In this document: one piece after another, positions 53,649-62,556 of the stretch | How the letters are laid out: the number at the start of each line of letters is the position of its first letter | How positions within the stretch are numbered: position 1 is the stretch's first letter | NCBI GenBank assembly: GCA_958422185.1 | Contig: CATZNW010000014.1 | Location: 1-62,958 of the forward strand | DNA length: 62,958 nucleotides | Reading direction: 5' to 3' | From: an uncultured Clostridium sp. | GTDB taxonomy: Bacteria > Bacillota > Clostridia > Oscillospirales > Acutalibacteraceae | Translations under genes and position numbers: made by a program | The notes under the pieces: model-generated | Database searches by the model: none | What the model saw: only the letters and a program-made list of their open reading frames with translations | What the model was told of the DNA's origin: nothing

Positions 53649-54458
53649 ATGCTTGACAAACAGATCAAATATATAAAAACCATAACTGATTTCAAGCCGG
53701 AGATCGCAATAGTGTTAGGATCGGGACTCGGCGGACTTGCAAACGAGATTGATATACAATGTGAAACAGATTACTGTGATATACCTGATTTTCCGGTTTC
53801 AACGGCGCCAGGACACAAAGGACGTTTTGTATTCGGAAAACTCTGCGGTAAAAATGTTGCCGTCATGCAGGGACGCGTTCATCTATATGAAGGCTATACA
53901 CCCGAACAGGTAGTTATGCCGCTGAGACTGCTGAGAGCGATGGGCGCCGAAATACTGATGCTTACCAATGCGTGCGGCGGAATAAGCAAAAACTTAAAGC
54001 GCGGGGATCTGATGCTGATTGACGATCATATATCCTCCTTTGTACGGTCCCCTCTTATCGGTGCAAATGACTACAGTGTTGGCCCGCGCTTTCCGGATAT
54101 GAGCGAAGTATACAGTGAAAGGCTGAAAAAGATCATAATCAGCAGCGCTTTAAAATGTAACATTCATTTGAAAAGGGGCGTTTATATTCAGCTTCCCGGC
54201 CCGGCTTTTGAAACGAAAGCCGAAATTAAGATGTGTGCCGCCCTGGGAGCTGACGCTGTTGGGATGAGCACAGCGATCGAGGCTCAGGCAGCGCGTCACT
54301 GCGGTCTGGAGGTATGCGGCATAAGCTGCATTACAAACCTTGCGTGCGGGATCAGCAGCAAACCTATCACTTCACAGGAAGTTACAGAAACAGCCAACGA
54401 AGTCTCCGAAAAATTCAGTTCCCTAATCAAAGAAATAATCAGCGAAACGGAAATATAA
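53649..54458 (+). CDS. punA: purine nucleoside phosphorylase, possibly methylthioinosine phosphorylase
   Basis: 269 residues with GGAGG eight bases before the ATG. Trimeric PNP family: phosphate-binding IVLGSGLGGLANEI, the signature VMQGRVHLYEGYTPEQVVMPLR, LTNACGGIS, PGPAFETKAEI and GMSTAIEAQAARHCGLEV. It splits purine nucleosides with phosphate into base and pentose-1-phosphate. Followed two bases later by mtnA and then an MTA deaminase, so methylthioinosine may be a physiological substrate. Confidence 0.93.
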   Translation: MLDKQIKYIKTITDFKPEIAIVLGSGLGGLANEIDIQCETDYCDIPDFPVSTAPGHKGRFVFGKLCGKNVAVMQGRVHLYEGYTPEQVVMPLRLLRAMGAEILMLTNACGGISKNLKRGDLMLIDDHISSFVRSPLIGANDYSVGPRFPDMSEVYSERLKKIIISSALKCNIHLKRGVYIQLPGPAFETKAEIKMCAALGADAVGMSTAIEAQAARHCGLEVCGISCITNLACGISSKPITSQEVTETANEVSEKFSSLIKEIISETEI

Positions 54459-54460
54459 TT

Positions 54461-55438
54461 ATGAAAAACATTATTTATAAAGACGGCAGACTGTTCATAC
54501 TTGACCAGACGTTACTGCCGAATACGGAAGAATATACGGAAATGAAATGCCTTGATGACTGCCGTGAGGCGATAAGAAAACTGATGGTTCGCGGCGCACC
54601 GGCTATCGGCATTTTTGCAGGCTATGCGATGGCCGTCTTCGGAAAGGAAAACGCTGAACACGCAAAAAAAGCGCTGGACGCAGCAAGGCCGACCGCAGTA
54701 AATTTAAGCTGGGCCACATCAAGAATACTAAACGCTGTAAAAAGCGGAAAGGACCCTCTTAAAGAAGCAATGGCAATACATGCCGAAGACATTGAAATGT
54801 GCCGCAGGATAAGCGAATACGGACTTTCGCTGCTGCATGACGGAGATGGTATTCTGACACACTGCAACGCCGGAGAACTTGCCACCTCAAAATACGGCAC
54901 GGGACTCGGACCGCTGATACTGGGAAAAGAAAAAGGATATCATTTTCACGTTTATTCTGATGAAACGCGGCCGCTTCTCCAGGGAGCAAGACTGACGAGT
55001 TACGAACTGGAAAAACATGGCATTGACGTTACTTTGATATGCGACGATATGGTGGGGTACGTTATGAAAAAAGGCCTTATAAACGCCGTTCTTGTCGGGT
55101 GCGACAGAGTTGCGGCAAACGGAGATACAGCAAACAAGATAGGTACTTCCTCCATTGCTGTATTAGCAAAATACTACGGAATTCCTTTTTACGTTCTCGG
55201 GCCCTATTCCACCGTTGATTTTAACACGCCAACAGGCGATGGCATTATCATTGAAGAACGCGAGCCTGACGAGATAAAAGAGATGTTTTTTGAAAAGCCG
55301 ACGGCGCTTAAGCAAACAAAATGCTTTAACCCAGCGTTCGACGTCACGGACGCCGATCTGATCACGGCGATCATAACCGACAAAGGCATAGTACGCCCGC
55401 CGTACAGCGAGAATTTGAGAAAAACGGCAGAGGGATAA
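54461..55438 (+). CDS. mtnA: S-methyl-5-thioribose-1-phosphate isomerase
   Basis: 325 residues from the ATG at 54461; the reading frame extends upstream into punA but that part has no family similarity. eIF2B-like fold: MVRGAPAIGIFAGYAM, the catalytic Cys in HCNAGELATSKYGTGLGPL near 135, and Asp in VGCDRVAANGDTANKIGT near 215. It converts methylthioribose-1-P to methylthioribulose-1-P in methionine salvage. No mtnB-mtnE genes are seen, so the later steps are elsewhere or a shunt is used. Confidence 0.94.
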   Translation: MKNIIYKDGRLFILDQTLLPNTEEYTEMKCLDDCREAIRKLMVRGAPAIGIFAGYAMAVFGKENAEHAKKALDAARPTAVNLSWATSRILNAVKSGKDPLKEAMAIHAEDIEMCRRISEYGLSLLHDGDGILTHCNAGELATSKYGTGLGPLILGKEKGYHFHVYSDETRPLLQGARLTSYELEKHGIDVTLICDDMVGYVMKKGLINAVLVGCDRVAANGDTANKIGTSSIAVLAKYYGIPFYVLGPYSTVDFNTPTGDGIIIEEREPDEIKEMFFEKPTALKQTKCFNPAFDVTDADLITAIITDKGIVRPPYSENLRKTAEG

Positions 55439-55445
55439 GATAAAT

Positions 55446-56705
55446 ATGATAAGATTTTATAACGGCAAAATTTTAACGCTGAAAAACGGATTTGAAATTA
55501 CGGACGATGAGGTGTGGACGGACAACGGTAAAATAGTGTATACCGGAAAAAACTTTAATAAAAAAGCGGAAAAGGAAATAGACCTAAAGGGGAATCTGCT
55601 TATGCCGGCGTTTAAAAATGCGCACACCCATTCCGCCATGACATTTGCGCGCAGTATGGCGGACGGCCTGCCGCTTCAGCAATGGCTGAATGAAAAGATA
55701 TTTCCGCTTGAGGCAAAGCTTACGGCAGACGATATTTACACGCTTTCCCGCCTTGCGTTTCTTGAATATCTTACGAGCGGTATTTCCGCATGCTTTGATA
55801 TGTATTATTTTCCTGAGTCCATGGCAAAAGCAAGTGTTGACGCCGGATTCAGAACCGTTATGACCTGCGGCCTCAATTCATTTAAGGAAGACCTGACCGC
55901 GCTTGAAAATTACTACGGCAAATTTAACAGCTATGACGAGCTGATCTCTTACAAACTTGGTTTTCACGCGGAATATACCTGCTCAAAAGATATTCTTGAA
56001 GGCGTGGCAAAGATGGCGGAGAAATACGAAGCGCCCGTTTTTATGCATTCCAGTGAAACCAAAAGCGAGGTTGACGGCTGTATTGAAAGATACGGAAAAA
56101 CACCGACCGCTTTATTTGACGAGCTTGGCTTATTTCAATACGGCGGCGGCGCTTATCACAGTGTGTGGCTGGAAGATAATGACCTGGAAATCTATAAAAA
56201 ACGCGGAGTATGGGCGGTTATAAACGCCGGCTCGAACTGCAAACTCGCATCTGGGATAGCCCCGGTAACAAAAATGCAAAAAGCGGGAATAAAAATTGCA
56301 GTGGGCACAGACGGGCCAAGCAGCAACAACGCGCTTGACATGTTCAGAGAAATGTATCTGATCTGTGCCACGCAGAAACTTGCGCAAAACGATGCTGCCG
56401 CCTGCGACGCGGAAAGAATTTTATATGCCGCAACGGTTGGGAGCGCGCGCTGCATGGGACTGATGAACTGCGACGTCATCGATACCGGCAAAGCCGCGGA
56501 CCTGACGGTGATAGATCTGCATTCGCCGAATATGCAGCCGATAAACGATATTGTTAAAAATCTGGTCTACAGCGGCTCAAAATCCAATGTAAAACTGACC
56601 ATGGTAAACGGGAAGATCCTTTATGAAAACGGAGAATTTCCCGGCACGGACACGGAAAAGATCTATTATGAGGCACAAAAGATTACAGACCGGCTCAAAA
56701 ACTGA
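55446..56705 (+). CDS. amidohydrolase, MTA/SAH deaminase type
   Basis: 419 residues. Metal-binding HTH at MPAFKNAHTHSAM near 57, His in GFHAEYTCS, catalytic Glu in FMHSSETKSEVDG, His in AYHSVWL, and Asp in VGTDGPSSNN near 283. This pattern is that of 5-methylthioadenosine/S-adenosylhomocysteine deaminase (MtaD) and related SsnA-like enzymes. It removes the 6-amino group from methylthioadenosine. Seven bases after mtnA, it completes a three-gene route MTA to methylthioinosine, then MTR-1-P, then MTRu-1-P. Confidence 0.85.
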   Translation: MIRFYNGKILTLKNGFEITDDEVWTDNGKIVYTGKNFNKKAEKEIDLKGNLLMPAFKNAHTHSAMTFARSMADGLPLQQWLNEKIFPLEAKLTADDIYTLSRLAFLEYLTSGISACFDMYYFPESMAKASVDAGFRTVMTCGLNSFKEDLTALENYYGKFNSYDELISYKLGFHAEYTCSKDILEGVAKMAEKYEAPVFMHSSETKSEVDGCIERYGKTPTALFDELGLFQYGGGAYHSVWLEDNDLEIYKKRGVWAVINAGSNCKLASGIAPVTKMQKAGIKIAVGTDGPSSNNALDMFREMYLICATQKLAQNDAAACDAERILYAATVGSARCMGLMNCDVIDTGKAADLTVIDLHSPNMQPINDIVKNLVYSGSKSNVKLTMVNGKILYENGEFPGTDTEKIYYEAQKITDRLKN

Positions 56706-56749
56706 AAAAAATTCTTCTAAAATAATAATTTTTACCATTAAAAGAGGAG

Positions 56750-56781
56750 ATCCGCCTTTATATAAGGCGGATTCTTTTTTT
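56750..56781 (+). terminator. terminator of the punA-mtnA-deaminase operon
   Basis: ATCCGCCTT-TATAT-AAGGCGGAT followed by CTTTTTTT. Confidence 0.9.
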
Positions 56782-56790
56782 GCAAAAGTG

Positions 56791-56819
56791 TTGACAAGTG
56801 CGTTTATACTGTGTATACT
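56791..56819 (+). promoter_or_regulatory. promoter of the GntR-ABC operon
   Basis: Consensus -35 TTGACA, 17-base spacer, -10 TATACT, 34 bases before the ATG. Confidence 0.85.
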
Positions 56820-56832
56820 GTATATATACAGT
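56817..56832. promoter_or_regulatory. operator of the GntR regulator
   Basis: ACTGTATATATACAGT is a perfect 16-bp palindrome starting inside the -10 box. Palindromes of this kind at their own promoters are the usual sites of YtrA-type GntR regulators; self-repression is inferred. Confidence 0.65.
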
Positions 56833-56853
56833 TAACTGTCAGGAGAATATATC

Positions 56854-57231
56854 ATGCTGATTTTTATTAACAATCAAAACGGTGTGCCTATTTATGACCA
56901 GATCTATCAGCAGATCAAGGCTCAAATCATAAACGGCGAACTCAGGGAAGACGAACCTTTGCCCTCCATCCGAAGCCTTGCAAAAGAACTGCACATAAGC
57001 GTGATCACCACGAAACGCGCTTATGAGGAACTTGAAAAGGACGGATTCATTTACACGGCGCCGGGGCGCGGATCCTTTGTTGCCCACAAAAACACGGAAC
57101 TGCTACGCGAAGAAACGCTCAAACAGATAGAAGAACACCTGGACGCGGCTTTAAAACTGGGCGCGGCAGGCGGTTATGATACAAACGACATAATAGACAT
57201 ACTGAAAACCCTGAATGAGGAGGAACAGTGA
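56854..57231 (+). CDS. GntR-family regulator, YtrA type
   Basis: 125 residues with AGGAG before the ATG. N-terminal winged helix: GVPIYDQIYQQIKAQIINGEL, PLPSIRSLAKELHISVITTKRAYEELEKDGFIYTAPGRGSFV; the short C-terminal helical tail marks the YtrA subfamily. It regulates the ABC transporter genes that overlap its end. Confidence 0.93.
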   Translation: MLIFINNQNGVPIYDQIYQQIKAQIINGELREDEPLPSIRSLAKELHISVITTKRAYEELEKDGFIYTAPGRGSFVAHKNTELLREETLKQIEEHLDAALKLGAAGGYDTNDIIDILKTLNEEEQ

Positions 57232-58067
57232 TGAACGCTGTTGAAGTAAAAGATCTGACCAAGAGTTTTAAAGGTTTCACACTGGATAAAGTGAGTTTTG
57301 AACTGCCTTCCGGGTGCATCATGGGCCTGGTGGGTGAAAACGGAGCCGGAAAAAGCACAACGCTGAAACTGCTGCTGAATATGATTCAAAAAGACAGCGG
57401 CAGAATCACAATTCTGGGAAAAGACGAAAAAAGTATAGATAAAAATGAGATCGGCGTTGTGTTTGACGAATGCCGCTTTCATGAATCGTTTACGGCAAAA
57501 GATGTAAACCAAGTGCTTAAAAATATATTTCAGCACTGGAATGAACAGCAATTTTTTGACTATCTGAACAGATTTAAAGTGCCGCGAAATAAAAAACTTA
57601 AAGAGTTTTCAAGAGGGATGAAGATGAAAATCTCCATTGCGGCAGCGATCTGCCATAACGCAAAACTGCTTTTACTGGATGAACCGACCTCTACGCTAGA
57701 CCCGGTTGTAAGGGATGAAATACTGGATATCTTTTATGATTTTATCAGCGATGAGCAGCATTCCATCATCATCTCCTCACACATTGTGAGCGATCTGGAA
57801 AAAATATGCGATTATATTGCATTTATGCACAAAGGAACAATGATACTTTGCGAGGAAAAAGACAGACTGCTGCAGGAGTGCAGGCTTGCGCAGATGAGCG
57901 AGGCGGAGTTTTCCGCAATAGATAAGGATGAGATCATCGGCAGCCGCAAAACACCGTTCGGCATCACGGCTGTCATCAGGAAAGCCGCTGCCGCGCAAAT
58001 CAGAAACACGCAGCCGATCAATCTGGAAGACTTATTTGTTTATATGATAAGGGGTGAGGAAAAATGA
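57231..58067 (+). CDS. ABC transporter ATP-binding protein
   Basis: 278 residues from the ATG at 57231, overlapping the regulator stop by one base (TGATG). Walker A GENGAGKSTTLK, signature-like FSRGMKMKISIAAAI (S-R-G instead of S-G-G), Walker B LLLLDEPTSTLDP, switch His in ISSHIVSDLEKI. Bcr/Ytr-type exporter ATPase, probably for peptide antibiotics or cell-envelope stress, working with the permease that follows. Confidence 0.93.
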   Translation: MNAVEVKDLTKSFKGFTLDKVSFELPSGCIMGLVGENGAGKSTTLKLLLNMIQKDSGRITILGKDEKSIDKNEIGVVFDECRFHESFTAKDVNQVLKNIFQHWNEQQFFDYLNRFKVPRNKKLKEFSRGMKMKISIAAAICHNAKLLLLDEPTSTLDPVVRDEILDIFYDFISDEQHSIIISSHIVSDLEKICDYIAFMHKGTMILCEEKDRLLQECRLAQMSEAEFSAIDKDEIIGSRKTPFGITAVIRKAAAAQIRNTQPINLEDLFVYMIRGEEK

Positions 58068-58678
58068 AAGGACTTTTGATCAAAGACGCTATATTAATCA
58101 AAAAATACTGCATATTGAATTTTGCGATATCAGTATTATTTTTTGCCATTTCCGTTACGGATCCGGAAAATATACTATTTGCGCTTGTTTCCGTTGTACT
58201 GATCTCCCTGATTCCCATAACCATTAACGCGTATGACGAGCAGTTCAGATGGAACCTCTTTGAAGCAGCGCTGCCTATAAGCAGAAAAACCGTTGTTTTC
58301 GAAAAATATGCTTTGCTTTTGATTTTAGTGCTGCCGGTTACCGCAATCTATTCCCTGATCGGTTTTATTTTAAATGATTTCTCTTTTAAAGAATTCTTAT
58401 TTAACTGGTCTGTTATGCTGTTTACCGGAATCATTACGCCGTCTGTTACCATTCCGATTCTATTAAAGTTTGGATATATTAAAAGCAGGGTCATCAGTAT
58501 TGTGGTTATCATTCTTTTCGCCGCTGGCGGGGCGGGTGCCGCCAGCATCGCAGATCTTGCGGATATTCCTGCAAACATTTCCGGCCCGATTCCGTTGGTT
58601 CTGATTCTTGTATCGGCAGTGATCGCGATCATTTCTTATCTAATCTCAAACGCCATTTACGCAAAAAAAGAATTTTAG
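58064..58678 (+). CDS. ABC-2 type permease
   Basis: 204 residues with about six membrane spans. The start MKGLLIKDAILIKKYC and DEQFRWNLFEAALPISRKTVVFEKY are typical of small ABC-2 permeases (ABC2_membrane_5-like) paired with YtrB/BcrA ATPases. Its start overlaps the ATPase gene by four bases. Confidence 0.88.
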   Translation: MKGLLIKDAILIKKYCILNFAISVLFFAISVTDPENILFALVSVVLISLIPITINAYDEQFRWNLFEAALPISRKTVVFEKYALLLILVLPVTAIYSLIGFILNDFSFKEFLFNWSVMLFTGIITPSVTIPILLKFGYIKSRVISIVVIILFAAGGAGAASIADLADIPANISGPIPLVLILVSAVIAIISYLISNAIYAKKEF

Positions 58679-58683
58679 AAACA

Positions 58684-58718
58684 AAAATGCCTCACGGAGA
58701 AAACCATGAGGCGTTTTT
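58684..58718. terminator. bidirectional terminator
   Basis: GCCTCA...TGAGGC with neighbouring pairs, A-run on one side and GTTTTTAT on the other, between convergent genes. Confidence 0.75.
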
Positions 58719-58725
58719 ATGTACA

Positions 58726-59421
58726 TCAAATAAATATAATGGAGGCGGCGATCAGATACTGACCTGCGTAATATAGGAAATGATTTATGAACAGGTGTAT
58801 CGGTTTATCCCAGCCGCGGCTGAAATATGTAAAATTCAGCACAACATCGGACAGAGTGAACAGCACCGAACCTACCGCCATAACGATCATTGATTTTTCC
58901 TTGGTTACAAAAGCGGCAAATATGGACACAACTGTTGTCAGCGTAAGGAAAATAACATAGGCAAGCACAACTTTTCTGTATTTACCATAGTGCACTTTCA
59001 TGATATTGGCTGAAAATACCGTTGCGCACGCGATGGCAACGGCGATAACAGCGCATATAAGCACCCACCACCATTTGAAACTGTTGTGGTAAATGACCGC
59101 GCCTGAATAAAAGATATGCCCTACAAGGAAAAACAGAAAGCCTGCTTTAAGATATGAATTAGCGTCCTGAGGGTAGATATACTTAAGATCCAGCGCGATA
59201 TCTCCGCAAAGGCCGAGTATCCCGCCCATTATGAGCAGCGAACCGTAAGCCGGATAATTATGCGGATTGGCGTTGAAAGCAAACACCATTGTAAGAAGAT
59301 AACACAGGCTTGAAACTATTTTAAAAAACAGATTTTTGATGCTTGCTCCTTTCGCTCTGAAAAAGAGAAAAACAGCGGAAACAACAACGCCTACTGACAA
59401 AGTTATGTAGTAATACGGCAT
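58726..59421 (-). CDS. YhhN-family membrane protein (lysoplasmalogenase-like)
   Basis: 231 residues with about eight membrane spans. Conserved polar motifs GLCGDIALDL, LVGHIFYS and GSVLFTLSDVVL identify the YhhN/TMEM86 family, whose animal members hydrolyse lysoplasmalogen. Plasmalogens occur in anaerobic Clostridia, so a lipid-turnover role is plausible. The start overlaps the MATE gene by 19 bases. Confidence 0.85.
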   Translation of the reverse strand: MPYYYITLSVGVVVSAVFLFFRAKGASIKNLFFKIVSSLCYLLTMVFAFNANPHNYPAYGSLLIMGGILGLCGDIALDLKYIYPQDANSYLKAGFLFFLVGHIFYSGAVIYHNSFKWWWVLICAVIAVAIACATVFSANIMKVHYGKYRKVVLAYVIFLTLTTVVSIFAAFVTKEKSMIVMAVGSVLFTLSDVVLNFTYFSRGWDKPIHLFINHFLYYAGQYLIAASIIFI

Positions 59422-60776
59422 GGCTCAGCACCCTCCTGTGATTTGATCAAGGCTTTGAATTTCTTTCTTTTTCTTAAGTATATCACAACAAGGGGTATAT
59501 CTGCAAGTACCCATGCACACGGGCCGGCAAAACAAACTGCGGCGAAACCGAATACAGGTGTAAACAAGTATGCAACAAGTATTCTGCCGACCAATTCCCC
59601 TGCGCCGGCGATTGCATTTGCGTAAGTGCAGCCAAGGCCCTGTAGCGTATTCCGGAAAACGAACAGGATTGAAACGAAAACATAACAACCGCCGATAGTA
59701 TAAAGATACTGATCCGCATAAGAAAGCATCTGCGCGTTTGGCTCATCAATAAACCACTGCACAACATGCGGACCTGCGAATATAAGCACCGCACTGCATG
59801 CAACGGAAACAAGAACATCCAGAATAAATATATTCTTAACCGATTGTAATATGCGTTCATACTGTTTTGCGCCGTAGTTCTGCGAAACAAAAGTTGAATT
59901 GCTGACGCCGAGTCCGCTCATCGGGATATTCATGACCTGCTCCACCCTGCCTGCTGCCGTTATCGCCGCTATGGCGGAGGATCCGAAAGCATTTATCGCT
60001 GTTTGCAGCACCATTGAACCGACCGACGTTATAGTAAACTGAAGCGAGACCGGTATACCGAGTTTAAGCTGCTCCCAGCAATATTTAGAACTGAGTTTTA
60101 GATCGGAGAGCCGTACATTAAGTTCTTTTTCCTTTTTGAGCACATAGATTCCTGCGAACACAGCGGCAACAAAATAGGAAAAGACCGTAGCAATCGCCGC
60201 GCCTTCAACGCCCATATCAAAATTTTTCACAAGCAGGATATCAAGGAACAGATTTACTATAACGCTGACAACAAGAAAATACAAAGGTCTTTTACTGTCC
60301 CCCAGAGCGCGGGCAATACCTGTAAAATTATTAAAAAGCATCTGTATCGGCACCCCGAAATACAGAATATTTATATAGGCCGCAGAAAGCCCGATAATAT
60401 CGTCCGGCGTATTGATGAGACGCAGGATCGGATTCGAAACGATATGCGCAACAACTGTAATAATAACACCGATCAGAAAAGAAAGCGCAATGCTGTTTCC
60501 TGCGTATTTATTCATAGCCTTATAATCCTGCGCGCCGAATTTTTGCGCTACGGGAATAGTAAACCCGCTGGTAAGGCCAAGAGCCGTTCCTATAATAAAA
60601 CTGTTTATGGAACCGATATTGCCGACTGCGGCAAGAGCCTCTGTGCCGACATATCTGCCGACTATTATATTATCCACAAAATTATAGGAATACTGTAAAA
60701 GCGAACTGAGCATTATCGGCAGAGCGAATAGAATGACTGCCCTAACAGGACTGCCTTTCAGAAGGTCATTTTTCAT
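59403..60776 (-). CDS. MATE-family efflux transporter
   Basis: 457 residues, twelve predicted membrane spans in two halves. Typical phrases: RAVILFALPIMLSSLLQYSYNFVDNIIVGRYVG at the N-terminus, GVPIQMLFNNFTGIARALGDS at mid-length, and the second-half repeat. It exports drugs or cationic metabolites with sodium or protons. GGAGG and a good promoter precede it. Confidence 0.93.
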   Translation of the reverse strand: MKNDLLKGSPVRAVILFALPIMLSSLLQYSYNFVDNIIVGRYVGTEALAAVGNIGSINSFIIGTALGLTSGFTIPVAQKFGAQDYKAMNKYAGNSIALSFLIGVIITVVAHIVSNPILRLINTPDDIIGLSAAYINILYFGVPIQMLFNNFTGIARALGDSKRPLYFLVVSVIVNLFLDILLVKNFDMGVEGAAIATVFSYFVAAVFAGIYVLKKEKELNVRLSDLKLSSKYCWEQLKLGIPVSLQFTITSVGSMVLQTAINAFGSSAIAAITAAGRVEQVMNIPMSGLGVSNSTFVSQNYGAKQYERILQSVKNIFILDVLVSVACSAVLIFAGPHVVQWFIDEPNAQMLSYADQYLYTIGGCYVFVSILFVFRNTLQGLGCTYANAIAGAGELVGRILVAYLFTPVFGFAAVCFAGPCAWVLADIPLVVIYLRKRKKFKALIKSQEGAEPCRITT

Positions 60777-60799
60777 TTTGCCTACCTCCGTTTTTTAAC

Positions 60800-60827
60800 A
60801 GTATACAACCGCTTAAAAAAAAGTCAA
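60800..60827 (-). promoter_or_regulatory. promoter of the MATE gene
   Basis: -35 TTGACT, 16-base spacer, -10 TATACT on the minus strand. Confidence 0.65.
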
Positions 60828-60834
60828 TAGAAAT

Positions 60835-60863
60835 TTGAAGAATCGGGATAAATATGTTAAAAT
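60835..60863 (+). promoter_or_regulatory. promoter of the kinase-GNAT-HAD operon
   Basis: -35 TTGAAG, 17-base spacer, -10 TAAAAT, 18 bases before the ATG at 60882. Confidence 0.55.
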
Positions 60864-60881
60864 CAATTTAGGGTGAGCATT

Positions 60882-61400
60882 ATGATCATACTTATTGCAG
60901 GCGCAACGCACACGGGAAAAACTCTGCTTGCGCAGAAACTTCTTGAAAAATATAAATACCCGTATCTTTCGCTCGACCATCTTAAAATGGGGCTTATACG
61001 AAGCGGCATCTCAAATTTGACACCGCAGGATGACAGCGAACTTACGCCGTACCTTTGGAATATTACCGGGGAAATCATAAAAACAGCCATAGAAAATGAA
61101 CAGAACCTGATCATTGAAGGCTGTTATATACCGTTTGACTGGCAGAAAAGTTTTACCGATAGCTACCTGAAAAGCATAAAATATATCTGCCTGATCATGA
61201 CAAGGAAATATATAGAAAAGAATTTTGATGCAATCAGATCAAAGGCAAACGCTGTTGAAAAGAGGCTTGACGACACAGACTTAAACAAAGAAGAATTAAT
61301 CAAGGAAAATGAGCATAACCTTGAGACGGCAAAAAAATACGCCCTGCCCTATCTGCTTATCGATAACGAATACAATATTGATCCGGATAATATACTATGA
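60882..61400 (+). CDS. P-loop kinase-like ATPase
   Basis: 172 residues from the ATG at 60882 (AGGGTGAG before it; GTG at 60873 is less likely). Walker A AGATHTGKTLLAQKL at the N-terminus, then YLSLDHLKMGLIRSG and LIIEGCYIPFDW, the plan of small nucleoside- or metabolite-kinases such as the 2-phosphoglycerate kinase or zeta-like group. The substrate is unknown. It overlaps the next gene as ATGA. Confidence 0.75.
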   Translation: MIILIAGATHTGKTLLAQKLLEKYKYPYLSLDHLKMGLIRSGISNLTPQDDSELTPYLWNITGEIIKTAIENEQNLIIEGCYIPFDWQKSFTDSYLKSIKYICLIMTRKYIEKNFDAIRSKANAVEKRLDDTDLNKEELIKENEHNLETAKKYALPYLLIDNEYNIDPDNIL

Positions 61401-61843
61401 AAATAAAATTAAGAAAATTTAACGCCGGCGACGCGTATCTGCTTAGAAAATACCAGTTTCATGAAGTGAGCATAAAGGATATTGAAGACATGATCTCATT
61501 ATGGAATAAAAACAGATATGACGGACGGTATTGTGAAGTATTCGCTGCAGAATTTGACGGCGCTCTTGCAGGCTGGTTCAGCGCGGCGGAACTGCCAAAC
61601 GGCAGAATAAGCATAGGCCCTACCGTGTTTGCACCATACAGACGAAAAGAAATCGCTTTTACTGTGATGCAAAATTTACTGAACACCGCAAAAAAGAACG
61701 GATATTCATATGCAGAGGCGCAAATTAGGATCGGCAACACGGCGAGCATAAAACTGCATGAAAAGCTGGGTTATATTCAAAACAGAAAAATGATAAACAG
61801 AAATCTTAACGAAGTATTTGTGTATACTAAGGAATTAAAATGA
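61397..61843 (+). CDS. GNAT-family N-acetyltransferase
   Basis: 148 residues. Acetyl-CoA-binding motif A in GPTVFAPYRRKEIAFTVMQNLLNTAKKNG, then motif B IRIGNTASIKLHEKLGY. It acetylates an unknown amine or protein N-terminus. Both ends overlap neighbouring genes by four bases, so it belongs to a tightly coupled operon. Confidence 0.88.
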   Translation: MKIKLRKFNAGDAYLLRKYQFHEVSIKDIEDMISLWNKNRYDGRYCEVFAAEFDGALAGWFSAAELPNGRISIGPTVFAPYRRKEIAFTVMQNLLNTAKKNGYSYAEAQIRIGNTASIKLHEKLGYIQNRKMINRNLNEVFVYTKELK

Positions 61844-62481
61844 ATTTTAATCATGCAAAATGGCTGTTTTTTGATCTGGGCTATACTCTAATAGACGAAA
61901 GCACGGCGCACAAAAAAAGGATAAATGACTGCATAGAGTACCAACGCAGACATTACGGTAAAATATTTACATATGAGCAGATCTATAAAGAAATATGCCG
62001 CGCATCCGCCGACTACCGCGAGCAGTTTTACGGCGCTATGGCTTCGCTTGGAATAGAAGAAAAAACACCTTATCCAAAAGAATTTGAAAAACCGTGTGAA
62101 GATGCCGAAACGGTGCTTAAAACTCTGTCTGAAAAATATTCCGTAGGAATCATTGCAAATCAATCGGCCGGCGCAGGGGAAAGGCTGAAGAAATACGGTT
62201 TGAGCAAATATATAAGTCTTTGTATTTCCTCTGCGGAAGCAGGATATGCAAAGCCGGACAGCAGAATATTTGAGCTTGCGCTAAACAGGGCAAAATGCCG
62301 CGCGCAAGACGCCGTGATGATCGGCGACCGGCTGGACAACGATATTTTCCCTGCTAAAAAGATGGGCATGAAAACTGTTCACATCAAGCAGGGCTTCGGC
62401 GCATACCAAGCACCAAGATCAGAAGAATATAAGGCAGACATTACGTTAAACAACCTGACTGAACTGCTAAAATACTTCTGA
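61840..62481 (+). CDS. HAD-family hydrolase
   Basis: 213 residues. Motif I FFDLGYTLIDES is a HAD loop in which the nucleophile Asp is kept (D-x-G-x-T-L); motif II VGIIANQSA, motif III Lys in GYAKPDSRIFE, motif IV MIGDRLDNDIFPAKKMGM. HAD-IA phosphatase with a helical cap; substrate unknown. Confidence 0.9.
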   Translation: MNFNHAKWLFFDLGYTLIDESTAHKKRINDCIEYQRRHYGKIFTYEQIYKEICRASADYREQFYGAMASLGIEEKTPYPKEFEKPCEDAETVLKTLSEKYSVGIIANQSAGAGERLKKYGLSKYISLCISSAEAGYAKPDSRIFELALNRAKCRAQDAVMIGDRLDNDIFPAKKMGMKTVHIKQGFGAYQAPRSEEYKADITLNNLTELLKYF

Positions 62482-62556
62482 AAAAACGGTCTGCGTAACA
62501 TATTCCCTTTCGCGCAGTAATCAACACACATAGGATATAACAGATCAGAGGCTATC

